A stretch of 64,000 nucleotides of DNA, from contig JBBMOA010000021.1 in assembly GCA_037954235.1 (NCBI GenBank), positions 8,087,501 to 8,151,500 on the forward strand, given 5' to 3'. The stretch's first letter is position 1. Each line of letters starts with the position of its first letter. Positions 23,012 through 34,147 of this stretch are shown in pieces. The DNA comes from Aulostomus chinensis (Eukaryota > Chordata > Actinopteri > Syngnathiformes > Aulostomidae). A program made the translations under genes and the position numbers. The notes under the pieces are model-generated. The model was not told the origin of the DNA, did no database searches, and saw nothing but the letters and a program-made list of their open reading frames with translations.

Positions 23012-23372
23012 GTCTTGAATCTTAGCGCTCCGTGGGGATGCATCAGATAACTGCGCAGGGGAGCAGTCGCTGAATATGGGCAAACAGGGCGTCTGTTCCC
23101 GTGATGTAGGATTCTTTCTGGTTGTTTTCAAGACGGGCCACCCTCTGAATCACCGCCACGCTCGCTATGGACAGTTTCAACGCTCCTCTCCTCCGTCGCT
23201 CCAGTGAAGAACGTTGCGCAGTGCAGTGAAAATCGTGTTGTGGATATTGAATGACCATATAACCGAACTGGGCATCCGAATTCCCGGTCTGCACGAGCGT
23301 ATTGCACTGTCAATGTAAGGAACATTAAAGAACATTTCTAGCCAGTGGTGAGAGCCACTCTCCAGGGCACAG

Positions 23373-24770
23373 ATGAGAGGCAAACAATATCATCAACCAC
23401 TGAAGTTGACAGCGCCTTGGGAGAAGGATGCTGGGTTTGGGAGGAAGCTTAAAACCTACAGGAATCATACCAAGATAATAGCACAGCCTGGAATCGTGAT
23501 GAAAGTCCTCCGCAGGAAGAGGATCGTGTTATTTATGGCCTATTTCTTGCTGCTGGTGCTCACTATGCTGAACTTGGCGAATTATAAATGGACTAAAGAG
23601 CCACAGCAGTGTAACCATCAGATGAGAAGCACCACTTATCAGGGTAGATCTGATATTCGCTTCCTCTACAGGCCTTCTCTGGCCAAAAAGAGACAGCTTA
23701 TCTATGTTCTGACCACCTGGAGGTCTGGCTCGTCCTTTTTCGGGGAGCTGTTCAACCAAAATCCTGAAGTGTTCTTCTTGTACGAGCCGATGTGGCATAT
23801 CTGGCAGAAACTGTATCCGGGTGACGCGGTTTCTTTACAAGGAGCAGCCAGGGACATGCTCAGCTCCTTATACCGCTGTGATTTGTCTGTTTTTCAACTT
23901 TACAACAGCCCCGGGGGGAAGAATTTCACCTCCTTGGGACTATTTGGAGCCACCCTCAATAAAGTCGTGTGCTCCTATCCCCTCTGCTCGGCCTATAGGA
24001 AAGAGGTGGTGGGGATGGTGGATGATAAGGTGTGTAAAAAGTGTCCCCCTCAGAGCCTTAGACTGTTGGAGGAGGAGTGCCTCAAATATAACACCATAGT
24101 CATTAAAGGGGTACGCATTTTGGATGTTAACGTCCTGGCCCCACTGATGGAGGACCCATCCCTGGATTTGAAGGTGATTCACCTGGTGAGAGATCCACGG
24201 GCAGTGGCCAACTCCAGGATCAAATCAAGACATGGCCTGATAAGGGAGAATTTACAGGTGGTCCGCAGCAGGGACCCTAAACTTCGCCGGATACCTTTCG
24301 TGGATCCTGGTCACAAAGTGAACAAGAAAGATGGCTCAGACTACCACTCCATAGGAGCCATGGAGGTGATCTGTGACCGCACCTCCAGGACTTTAAGGAC
24401 CGCCTTAAACCCACCCAGCTGGCTGAAGGGGAAATACATGGCCGTACGGTACGAGGACCTGGTTGAGAACCCGGTTAAAACCTTACGCAACATCTATCGC
24501 TTTGCCAACCTGACCACCAACCACGACATCGAGTCGTTTGCGTTGAACATGACCAGCGGCTCCAGTTCCTCCTCTAAGCCATTCATAGTCTCGTCCAGAA
24601 ACGCCACACAAGCTGCGAGCGCGTGGAGAACAGTGCTCAGCATCCAACAGATCAAACAAGTGGAGGACTACTGCCACCATTCCATGTCCGTGCTCGGGTA
24701 CGAACGAGTCAGAACGGCCGGCGAAGCGAAGGACTTGAGCAAATCACTACTGACTCGCTCCAAACTGTGA
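23373..24770 (+). CDS. chst2: chst2: carbohydrate (N-acetylglucosamine-6-O) sulfotransferase 2
   Basis: Type II Golgi membrane enzyme that transfers sulfate from PAPS to the 6-hydroxyl of N-acetylglucosamine in glycans such as sialyl-Lewis x ligands and keratan-type chains. 465 residues in one exon, as in other vertebrates. Layout: short cytosolic tail, basic MKVLRRKR (43-50), signal anchor about 51-69 (VLFMAYFLLLVLTMLNLA), stem 70-107, catalytic domain. The 5'-phosphosulfate-binding loop is TTWRSGSSF (114-122) and the 3'-phosphate-binding motif is HLVRDPRAVANSR (270-282). Conserved blocks include GELFNQNPEVFFLYEP, WQKLYPGDAVSLQGAARDML and ALNMTSGSSSSSKPF. N-glycosylation sequons at 184, 379, 392 and 410. 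The stem is much shorter than in mammals. The first ATG has a weak context (C at -3); M43 (23499) has G at -3 and matches an internal methionine in mammals, so either start is possible. Confidence 0.97.
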   Translation: MRGKQYHQPLKLTAPWEKDAGFGRKLKTYRNHTKIIAQPGIVMKVLRRKRIVLFMAYFLLLVLTMLNLANYKWTKEPQQCNHQMRSTTYQGRSDIRFLYRPSLAKKRQLIYVLTTWRSGSSFFGELFNQNPEVFFLYEPMWHIWQKLYPGDAVSLQGAARDMLSSLYRCDLSVFQLYNSPGGKNFTSLGLFGATLNKVVCSYPLCSAYRKEVVGMVDDKVCKKCPPQSLRLLEEECLKYNTIVIKGVRILDVNVLAPLMEDPSLDLKVIHLVRDPRAVANSRIKSRHGLIRENLQVVRSRDPKLRRIPFVDPGHKVNKKDGSDYHSIGAMEVICDRTSRTLRTALNPPSWLKGKYMAVRYEDLVENPVKTLRNIYRFANLTTNHDIESFALNMTSGSSSSSKPFIVSSRNATQAASAWRTVLSIQQIKQVEDYCHHSMSVLGYERVRTAGEAKDLSKSLLTRSKL

Positions 24771-24839
24771 AGACGTCACCAAAGACATTTTAATTTAATG
24801 TTGATTTTTGCATCAAGTGATATTTCCTCCTGTTGTGGA

Positions 24840-24845
24840 ATTAAA
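24840..24845 (+). terminator. poly(A) signal ATTAAA, chst2
   Basis: Variant hexamer 70 nt after the stop codon. Another ATTAAA lies at 25237-25242 after an A-rich tract, which would give a 3' UTR of about 0.5 kb that includes the GT/GC repeat. Confidence 0.4.
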
Positions 24846-24956
24846 GCTTTACTTTAAATCAGTGTCTGAGGAGCTCCACAATGAAGCCACATTTGGAATG
24901 TATCTTGTTTCTTGAATTGCATTTGCAAGGACCACCTCTTTTCTACTGGAACACTG

Positions 24957-25012
24957 GATGTGTGTGCGTGCGCGCGCGCGCGTGTGTGTGTGTGCGCGCG
25001 CGTATGTGTGTG
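24957..25012 (+). repeat. Alternating GT/GC tract
   Basis: 56 bp of strictly alternating purine-pyrimidine sequence with two CG-rich blocks (gcgcgcgcgcgcg, gcgcgcgcg) separated by TG repeats, in or just past the chst2 3' UTR. Confidence 0.9.
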
Positions 25013-25099
25013 ACGATGCAAGGCCTGCGAGCTGTAATGGCTTGAATAGCGAAGCTGCAACTATGAAAAAAAAAACAACAACAACTGTATAATTCATGT

Positions 25100-27720
25100 A
25101 TCTTGTTATGATGACACTTCAAAGTGGATGTTATTTTTGAATGTTCAAAGGCGTACATGATATCTGTTTTTCAGTCTCCATATTGTCTGTATAAGTGAAA
25201 ATAGTGGATGAAAGAAAAACAAGCAAAAAAAAAAAGATTAAAAAAAAAAGAAGCTTATTGCTAATTTGAAGTCAGAGACAATCAATTAATTGGTTTGTTG
25301 ATGTGCCATAAGTAGAGGAATAGGCTACATCAGAATAGCAGTAGTGCTATCGCTAAATTTAAAAAAAAAAAAAAAAAAGGGGGGGGGGTTGTTTTTGTCT
25401 TAAAATCCTTGCAGGATGATATCATGCACCGTGGACGATGTCATGGCACCGGAGCTGGAAAAGTCTCTCTCAGTGTTGGTGTAAGCAGTCTGTTCTACCA
25501 TTTCAAATGTTTACAATTTGCTTGCTCTTATGAAACACATGATCTGGGAATATTGCATTGAGTAAAGTTCACAGTTAACGAGCCGGTCTGTGCATCAGCG
25601 ATGTCATCATTTGTCCAGTTTGTCCTCGATCAGTTAAACCTGCGTTAATTGAGCTGGAGGTCATCGAGGGGTTCTGGGAACAATTTACGGAGGCGCAGTT
25701 AATCAAAATTTAATCAAATTCACAAAATGACCTGCTGCGGTTTTCAACTCTCGGAATTTGTTGTGTGTCCCAAAAAAAAAAAAAAAAAAAAATTAAACTG
25801 CTATACTGCAGAGGTGTCCTTTCAACAAAATCATGTTCTACAGACTTCAGTAAACATATCTCTTTGCTCAAGATCCCCGCAAAAATCACCGTTGAAACAC
25901 AGGTTTCCCCATGAAAATGACAATAATGACGTAAAAACCAACACTTCCTCTCACGTTGCAAATCCCATCGCATTTCCTGTACCAGTCAAAAATAATCCTG
26001 ATTACATTTAATTTTCAATATTGGACAGCCCCAAAAACGTTCATGTCGCGTTTGTACAGTAGCTGAGCTACATTTTCAGCACAGAAGCTGAGAAAGACGA
26101 TACTTGCATTTGATCGTTAATGACATTAGCTCACGGCAACTGGTTATTATCTTGTTGTTATGAGATAACTAAGCTTGATAGCATGTAATAACAAGGTAAT
26201 AACCTGCTATAACCAGATGAGTAACTCATTACCTTGACCGAAAGGCACAATTGAGTCTTTTTGAAGAGATAATGGCTGTTCGTTCTTATCATTAGATCTT
26301 TATTACTTCGTTTTTCGTTTCGTTCTTAACCTTTTCTTCATCTCATCATGTTGTGATATTTTCATGCCTTGTAATAGTAATAATAATAAAAGGGCTGACA
26401 CAAAGCTTTGTTAAGCCAAAGGGGAGTCAGGCAATTATTTTTAATAATTAATTTGATACCCTGCAAAAGAGCAATTGCAGTCATAAAAAATATTTGTCGA
26501 CACATGCACTTTATTTAGTTGCTAGCTGTAATTAAAATCTAGTCAGAGGAGACTTTGAAAAACTTAATTTGTGGCAAGACAGTCTTCGAAACAAATCATG
26601 GAGGAATGACCCGAAAAGGGGAAAAGCGTTCAAGAGATAAATTTCCTCAGCCTAACCAGGTGGTGTGTGACTTTTTGAAGGTCTGATCTTTTTCCGGTAA
26701 TATGGGAAAATGTGGTTTCTGATGCTTTTAAAGTGGCCAAAAATGACACATGCAAAGCACAACAGGCAGTGTGTCTTTCCACAACGACGAGATAACACAG
26801 AAAAGTCCGTAAGAGCTTGTTGAGAGGAATTTATTCCAATCCTCCTGCACCGAAACGTCACTGAGTCGTTCTCACTGGCCTTCAGTCTTGCATGAAGTAA
26901 GAGTGAAAATACTTCATTGAGTGAACTCTCCCTTTAAGGATCAAAGGAAGAAGGTTGACCGTGGTTATCTGAGGACTTGTGCGTTAGCAGAACAGCATTC
27001 CAAAGAGGCTACCGTGCACCCACATTCTAAAGTGGAACTCCCTTATTTTAAGGACAATGGCTTTATTAATAGGAGAGAGAGTGAGGGAGAGACTGTCGGC
27101 ATAAACAAGCTCGAGCGGTACACAACAGCCTTCACTCCTGGGAAAAACAGCCCTGAGATTTGTAATGATGCACTCAGAGAGCAGCAAAGTGCAAGTAAAC
27201 AAGTCAGCGGAAACCTCATACAGTGGTATTCATGTTCATATACTTGAGTATTTGGAAGTATTTCAGTGTAGAACAGAGAGAACCAAGGCGTGGAGGGAAA
27301 TGGGGGATGGGAGGTAAAGGGGGGGGGGTAATAAACTCAATGGAAATCATTTGAATCAGTTAAAAGGATTGTCACCAAAAAACCCAAAATAAACAAAACA
27401 GTTCAATGATATTTCAGGGTTGGAGAACAGCAGAGCAAAGCTGGCATAAAAATATCATTTCCACTGATTGAGGGAAATTGGTTTCAATCACAGAAGATGC
27501 TTGTGACCGACACTCCCTAAAGCTTGAAACCGAGATGTTACGTAACCCTCCAGCGTTAGAGCTTGTCCTGCAAACAATTCCTGTGTGACATTAAATGTTA
27601 CATTTTCTACACTTTTTTTAAAGCTGGAATTTAATTTCCTCTCAAAAAGAAAAGCAAGCCACGAAAATCATCAGTAACAGGAAGAGCAATGGCCTATGTA
27701 AATGTTTCTTTTCTCCCCCT
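25100..27720. other. Gene-free stretch after chst2
   Basis: AT-rich with long A runs at about 25358-25378 and 25771-25790 and a poly-G run at 25379-25388. 26145-26240 holds an element of ataacaaggtaataacc-like units that recurs near 30040-30200. 26950-27240 is more complex sequence without a recognisable gene. Confidence 0.5.
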
Positions 27721-27724
27721 CTTC

Positions 27725-27726
<2 letters not shown>

Positions 27727-27790
<64 letters not shown>

Positions 27791-27791
27791 C
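27727..27791 (+). repeat. (TG)n microsatellite
   Basis: About 30 dinucleotide units, nearly perfect. Confidence 0.97.
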
Positions 27792-28044
27792 GTGTTTGCC
27801 ATTTTGTGAGATATTGAAACTCTGATTCCCGCTTGGCTCTTCTCAGATGCCCTGGATGGTGACCTCCATTCATTGTGGGAGGCAGGGCCTGTGCTGTAGG
27901 CCAGCCGGGGCTGATAAGCTGGGGTCAGAGGTCACTCCTGGAGATGCAGGCCTCCCTGGTGAGAGCTGGAGCATTGCCAAGCTCCAGGTTTCCCACCCAT
28001 TTTCACTCCTACACAAAGAAATTGCTTCTTTATTCTCAAATAAA

Positions 28045-28157
28045 TCAGAAGTCGTCATCGTCACTCAGCTGCTCTTCATCCTGAGGGGCAAGTTGTAAAT
28101 CCAAAATTTCTCTGATTATGTGCCGAATAACTCCGGCCATGCGTAACACAAAGGATG
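28045..28157 (-). other. Candidate terminal coding exon, unidentified
   Basis: On the minus strand an acceptor-like tcttcag precedes 37 open codons. They include FVLRMAGVIRHIIREILDLQ and APQDEEQLSDDDDF, then TGA, with AATAAA only about 10 nt after the stop (28034-28029). An amphipathic helix plus an acidic tail looks protein-like, but I do not recognise it, no partner exon was established, and such a short 3' UTR is unusual. Could be chance. Confidence 0.2.
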
Positions 28158-29350
28158 CTGAAGATTCAGGCTGATACTCGAGTTTTAAATGTGGGGTGAA
28201 AGAAAATGAATATGTAAAAAGGCAACCCTCGGGAGTTTGAAAAAGGCATCAATCAATGAGATGCTCATTAAAAAAAAGCACATCAGCAATAACAAATAAA
28301 CATCAGGGGGGAGGAGGGGGTCACCTAAGACACCCTTCTGTCTTGGCCCCTGCTTCAAACCACTGTGGCAGTGCAGCGGAGGCTCCAGATATCCATAACC
28401 TTGTTAAGCAATGCGGCAAAAGTGTTTCATCATGAGCAGAAAAGAAGGGAAAAGCTCTTCATTTCCCCACATCGGCTACGGTCACTCTGTCATAACTTCA
28501 ATAATTCTATCAGAGCCAAACTGATTTTAAGATTACATGTTGAAATAAGCAGTTTCAGTGTTTAGATATTATTATTAAAGTGTCAAACGAATGAGGTGTA
28601 ATTCTCAGGCAAGCGTATTAACAATGGGAGGGATCAACAACGGGGAAGGGTTATTGTTTTAGCTGCAGATATGGACGGAGCAATCAGAGGCCAACGGCTG
28701 AACGAGAAGTGATTCATTCTTCCCTGTGGATGAGTGAGTCATACGCACATACACCAAAGGTTTCACTATACGTCATATATGCCACTAGAGGACATACTAC
28801 ACATGAGCAACACGCGTGCTTGGACTGCTTCCATTTAAATTGTCTTTCAAGTGTTTACTGGTTATGCAATAGATTCACAAATTTAAAAAAAGTAACACAG
28901 CAAAATGACAGCGTTTGGTAGATTGTTCTGATAGCCCTGCATTACATCCACAAACAATAATGCTGAAATGATATATAGAAATATAAAGGGTATTATTCCC
29001 TTCATGAGACCAACGTGAACCTTCATTTTCTGCCACAACATGCAGGGCTTTAAATATTTGTCATTCAAGCGACTTCATAAGCTGTTAACCACTCAGCCGT
29101 ATTTAACAATGGACTTGTGTCATTTTATGACCTTGTAGTGTCATGGGAGTTGTTGTAGTCATTGTTTAACAACTACCGTACCATTGCAGAAGAATCTGAT
29201 GGGGTAATTTGTTTAAGTTTTATTTCTCCTAAATTTAATCAAATTAACTCATGTGATGTAGTGTCTTTGTAATAGAATCATGATCTGATGACATGATTAC
29301 CAAAGTGGGCTATGCCCTACATAGAGGGATGCACAGCTACATCTCAGGGT

Positions 29351-29378
29351 ACAACAACAACAACAACAACAACAACAA
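29351..29378 (+). repeat. (CAA)n microsatellite
   Basis: About nine trinucleotide units. Confidence 0.9.
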
Positions 29379-29564
29379 ACAACCAAAAATTAAAAATCTG
29401 TGTTTTCTTCTCAAAATCCTCCCTCAAAATTCAATTATTGCTTCATCTATTTTGTACTCGCATTGAGCAAAGACCCACTCCTACTCGTCCTCTGGCTTGA
29501 TCTCACACCACAAGCCTGAACTAGGCACCAGAGGAAAGTTGGGGTCAGTCCTGTTCCTCCAGGG

Positions 29565-29720
29565 TTGATAAGATAAGATAAGATAAGTTATTCATTATTC
29601 GTTATTCGTTATTCATCCCACAGTGGGGAAATTGGTACGTAACAGCAGCAGAAACAGAGAAGTAGCAGCAGAAATATTACAGAGCAATAAAGAGAAGAAA
29701 CTACAATAAACTACAGTAAT
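29565..29720 (+). repeat. LINE/SINE 3'-tail-like repeat
   Basis: Contains cccacagtggggaaattgg preceded by gataagataagata and ttattcgttattc, a sequence type found at the 3' ends of many teleost retroelements. Truncated copy. Confidence 0.5.
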
Positions 29721-29809
29721 AATGATTAATAATTGAAATAAATAAGTAAATCAAAGAAAATTAACAAATCATAAAACCCCATAGCACCAGATATGCTGCC
29801 TATCTTGCG

Positions 29810-29945
29810 CTATTGTGGATAAATGATAGAAACAACCTCGCTCCAGACTACTAGTAATATGTCTGACAGCTACATTGGCAGTGCTGGCCGAGCTGCTAGC
29901 ACTGCTAACATGGTGCTAGCTTAGTGAGTCTCCACCAGCCATACA
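29810..29945 (+). repeat. Repeat unit A, uninterrupted copy
   Basis: Starts ggataaatgatagaaacaac and continues ctcgctccaga, cagtgctgg, gtctccaccag. It is a paralogue of the sequence at 30330-30350 plus 30599-30720, which is split by a SINE-like insertion. Confidence 0.7.
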
Positions 29946-30350
29946 TAAGAGGTGCTATAATATTTGATATCATTGTGTGGGGATGGATATTATCTTATTT
30001 CTTACAAGCGCTATTATGTTGTGATATGATATATTAACCCATGATCATGTGGTAATGAGATTTATCATGAAGTAACGGGATAATGACTCATTAGCAGGGC
30101 ATAACAGGGATATCTTATTATTTCAAGATAACAGCTGTTTTCTTGAGGAAACGTCATAATTAACGACATAAAGAGGTAATCAGTCTTGTTATCACGAGCC
30201 TCTCCCGTCTTTCTTATTTTTCACATACAATAAAAATGTCAGCAGCACAGCTATTAAAATTTTTATACTCTTTCTTTCTGTATGCTTGTTTTCTATTTTA
30301 CTGTGGCATTCTGGTGTGTTATATTATGTTATGGATAAATGATGGAAACA

Positions 30351-30598
30351 GGCGGCATGGCTCAGAGGTAGTCAGCATCTAGTAACCAAAGGGTTCGATC
30401 CTCTCTCCCCAGTGGCCACGTCAAAGTATCCTTGAGCAAGACACTAAGCCCCTGATTGCTCCTGATGGCCCTGCGATGGACTGGCGACCTGTCCAGGTTG
30501 AGATCCGCCTCTTGTCCAATGTCAGCTGGAATAGATTCCGGGTCCCCTGCAACCCTTAACAGATAAGCGGTAGAGAAAAGGGATGGATGGATGGAAGG
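30351..30598 (+). mobile_element. SINE-like element, tRNA-derived head, copy 1
   Basis: 248 bp. The head has a polymerase III B-box-like gggttcgatcc, the body has gatggactggcgacctgtcc, and the tail ends ggatggatggatgg. Flanked by atgatggaaaca (30339-30350) and atgattgaaaca (30599-30610), a 12-bp target duplication with one mismatch. Inserted into repeat unit A. Same family as 55500-55895. Confidence 0.7.
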
Positions 30599-31670
30599 AT
30601 GATTGAAACAACCTTGCTCCAGATGGCCAGTAATATGTTTTACATTAATGTTAGCGGTGCTAGCCTAACCACTGGTGGTGCCAACTTTGTTACAGTCTCC
30701 ACCAGTACAGTGGATTCCCCCTTCGTGAGAACCCATGTCAGTCATTTCCTCATGAAATATAAGATGCTAACGATACTAAATGAAGAAATAAAGCTGTTAA
30801 TAACAGATATTTCATACGAGAGGCCAACTTTATAGTCCTTTTTTTAGCAAGTTTAACAATATGGGAAAATGTCATGACATCTTTGAAGTAGAGGCAGGTA
30901 CACATTAGGAAATTGAATGTTCCAGGGGACTTCAAAAAAGAGGAACCTTTGATCTAGCACAATAGTCACCAGTTATGTGAGCTAACGTAATGCTAACTTG
31001 CTAAACTATTATGTTGTATCGTTGCTTTACCATACGTATTAGCTTGGAGGTAGGAGATGAGTTCATGAAATGTATGGAGGTGTGATTTATTCTTTTCAGG
31101 AGAATAATTTCACCCTTTTCTGAATTGTGAGGAACATTTGAATAGAAAATAACCATAATAACCTCTCAACCACTTCATCAAGACCGCAATCTTGTAAAAG
31201 TGTAGATGATATATCAACTCCAGGTGATATATTAACAGGTGTTTATAACTTGCTCGTCTGTTCTTTGTGCTAAAACATTTTTTGGACAACAGCAGCTTTG
31301 TGTCCTGCTTATAATAACAAACAATACAAAACTACACAATTCCTTGGCATAAACACAAAAATAAGAGGAAATGTCTCACATTTTGGCAGTGTTACCAGTG
31401 ATACACATGGGAATTATGCGCTCTACTCTGCCAGCTAACGACTTAACATCTCAAAGAAGAAGTGAAACAGAAAATAGTGGAGATAATGTAGAGATTGTAA
31501 TGGGGGGGGGGGAGCATTGTCTTCTGTGGGACCTTCATTTGAGGGAGATGCCTCGTTGTCTGCAGTGTGTCCTATACTCGACAGTGATGGTAATTATACC
31601 TGCAACAGCAGCTCTCTGCTTACAGTGGTGTCAGGTTGGACATGGGCAATGGGGGAAAGATGCTGAGCTG

Positions 31671-31702
31671 CTGTGTGTGTGTGTGTGTGTCTGTGTGTGT
31701 GT

Positions 31703-31764
<62 letters not shown>
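31671..31764 (+). repeat. (TG)n microsatellite
   Basis: About 94 bp, with a few TC interruptions in the first part; the longest TG tract in the window. Confidence 0.97.
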
Positions 31765-31765
<1 letters not shown>

Positions 31766-33130
31766 GTGAAGGTGGTGGTGGGGTGTAGAGGCTCAACTGC
31801 TGCTTCAGCTAGAATCATAACAAGCATCATTCCCTTGTGTCATCACCTTCTCCTGACCCACCAGCCGCTAGATGGATAGATAGATTTATTTCTAAATAGG
31901 TTTCCCACCAAACACACTGTTCTGAGTTCATGTGCTTAACTCAAATAATAGAAATGATGTGTGGGGAGATATTTCAGTGCAGGATTTCTGTTTTAACACT
32001 ATTTTTTTTACTTTTGTTATACTACAAATACTAATGTAATCTGACAGTCATACTCATGATTGAATATGTAGATTCTGACATGACAATTCAAGCAATCATC
32101 TTACGATTATAATGCATGGTTTTACATTTAATTGCTTGACAATATATACAAGATAGGCCAAAATAACTTTAATGCACATGAAAGTTTATAATGTTGAAAA
32201 ACACTGTTTCTTTCTGTATGGAATTTTTATTTATTTATTTATTTTTAGTTTGGAATTCTGGTGTTTTATAAATGTGTAATACACCAAGTTGGAACTTCTC
32301 ATCCTGACACACAACCACGTAATGCAGCCACCCTGTGTCTCTTACAAGGGTGGCCTCTTGGGGGGTGGCGGTCAGAACAAACGTATTGGTTACCAGCTCA
32401 GTCTACAACCACCTGAGCAGGCAACATCAAAAATGCTTTGATGTTGGTCAAAAATCATCAATGAGAGGAAAAACTCTGGTCTTATGGGTCTTAAAACTGG
32501 GGTTGACAAGGAAACGGTTAAGGGAACAGCGGTAAACCTTTAATACGAGACACAGGCAAGCCAAGTTGAAGCTCAATTACTTGGCAGCGGGATCCGGGCT
32601 GAGGCTCCTCACACCTGGTCCACATCAAAGCATCTCCATAATAAATGTTTTCCCCTTTCATCCCGCCCGCGGCGCCACTCACTCCCACCCCCCACCCCAT
32701 TCTCACATTTACATACATATGCAATTTAAAAAAAAAAAAAAAAAACCCTCCCACTGCACTTTTTTTTTCTTTCTCAAATGTACAAATTAATCCACTATGC
32801 CGGCTCTCCAATGCATCCACAGGGAGTGATTAGGAGCAGTCTTGTTACTATGGTTACGCATGTTGTTTTGCAAGCAAGGACTTGTTCAGAGGCAAGTGAT
32901 TGTCATACATCAAGTGTTAGCAATGTGTCATAATATGTGTGCTAGTACATATATTAACTCCCCGGCTGTCTCGAGAGCTGCGAGGGGGAATAGAAGAAGA
33001 GAATGCGACAGTGCTTCCATTCTTGAATTCATCTTGTAATGCTCACGTGATTAGTTGGTTGATGTATATATATGGCAGAAATTATACACAATAATACGTC
33101 ATATTACTTGCTGCTCAAACTGTAACTCCC
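31765..33130. other. Gene-free stretch
   Basis: AT-rich sequence with poly-A/T tracts near 32729 and 32760. No gene or named repeat seen. Confidence 0.5.
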
Positions 33131-33757
33131 CAAGATTCGTCTGAGCAGTTCTCTCACCGACTTCCTCAGCAGATTCAAAATGCTCAGTCATCCGGAAAAG
33201 CCAACGAGGAGGGTGGACTGGTGCCAACGTGCGAGACAAATAACAAATCCACGGATGCTGACGGATGGCCCAGATTAGTGTGTCAGGGGCCTAACATCAC
33301 ACAGTATGACAAAACTGAGACTTCTCACCCAATTTATGGCATCTTCAGCTGTCAGCACAGTGGTTTAGGTCAGGTAAGATTTAACCTCCAAACACACTTG
33401 GTTAGGAAAACATTTGGGTTTGGGTCAAACCTGCTACTTCTCAGTAGCGATGCCGCAGCCACAAATGATCATCATCAGCCCAGTTTCATTAAAAAAAACA
33501 AAAACATGATTGGTAGATTGGAATTCAAACTTCTAGTCACAGATCACCTAAACTTTATGAATAGATTGCAAGATAGCAAGGGAGAAAATCTCATGAAAAG
33601 GAAGCATCCTGTTTCTGTTTGAGGAGTTCTGACCAATCACGTTGGAGCGGGCGAGTGCAAAAGGGGCAGATCGCAGTGGCCAAAATGCAAGGTCAAAAAA
33701 ATGTCTACACGATGATTTAACAAAGCTGCTATAGTTGTTTTTAAACTGTTTACTTAC

Positions 33758-33823
33758 TTTTGAAAGAATCTGCTCATATTCATCGTCCTTCAGCTCTGTA
33801 AAACTCTCTAGTTGCTGTACGGA
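33758..33823 (-). other. Candidate internal coding exon, unidentified
   Basis: 66 nt on the minus strand between an acceptor-like gtttacag and a perfect donor GTAAGT. Only one frame is open and reads SVQQLESFTELKDDEYEQIL followed by SK. Composition is protein-like, but the family is unrecognised and its phase does not fit directly to the candidate at 28157. May be chance. Confidence 0.2.
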
Positions 33824-34119
33824 CTGTAAACAATGACACGCAGACGGAACAAGGTGGTCTTGAAGCGGATATCCGCGAGGTACACGAGAAAACCTGAAAC
33901 ACTGGCCCGTGTACCCAGAGGCCGAGTCATCAGAAGTGGCAGATGGGTTCTGAGATGTTGATCACCAGCACTGCTCTCCTGTGGTTAGTGCTCTGGGGTC
34001 TGCAGCTGAAAGCGCCTGAATTCTTCACTGCGCATGTGAAAAAGGCCACCGAACAACATTCTGGATGTGTGGAACATCTTCAAATAAACCACCTGCAAGC
34101 ATGTCACCATTAAATAACT

Positions 34120-34147
34120 TGTGTGTGTGTGTGTATGTGTGTGTGTG
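34120..34147 (+). repeat. (GT)n microsatellite
   Basis: About 28 bp. Confidence 0.93.

Noticed and set aside
27847..28098. 83-codon plus-strand frame
   Set aside because: Not recognised; overlaps the better-supported minus-strand candidate and has no start context or splice support.
30385..30400. tRNA gene from a B-box-like gggttcgatcc
   Set aside because: No cloverleaf can be built and the motif sits at the head of a SINE-like element with target duplication; the same holds at 55555-55570.
33130..33622. Plus-strand open frame with possible acceptor (cttcctcag) and donor (caggtaaga at 33374)
   Set aside because: Two different frames are open, the peptide is unrecognised and it begins without ATG; too weak to call an exon.
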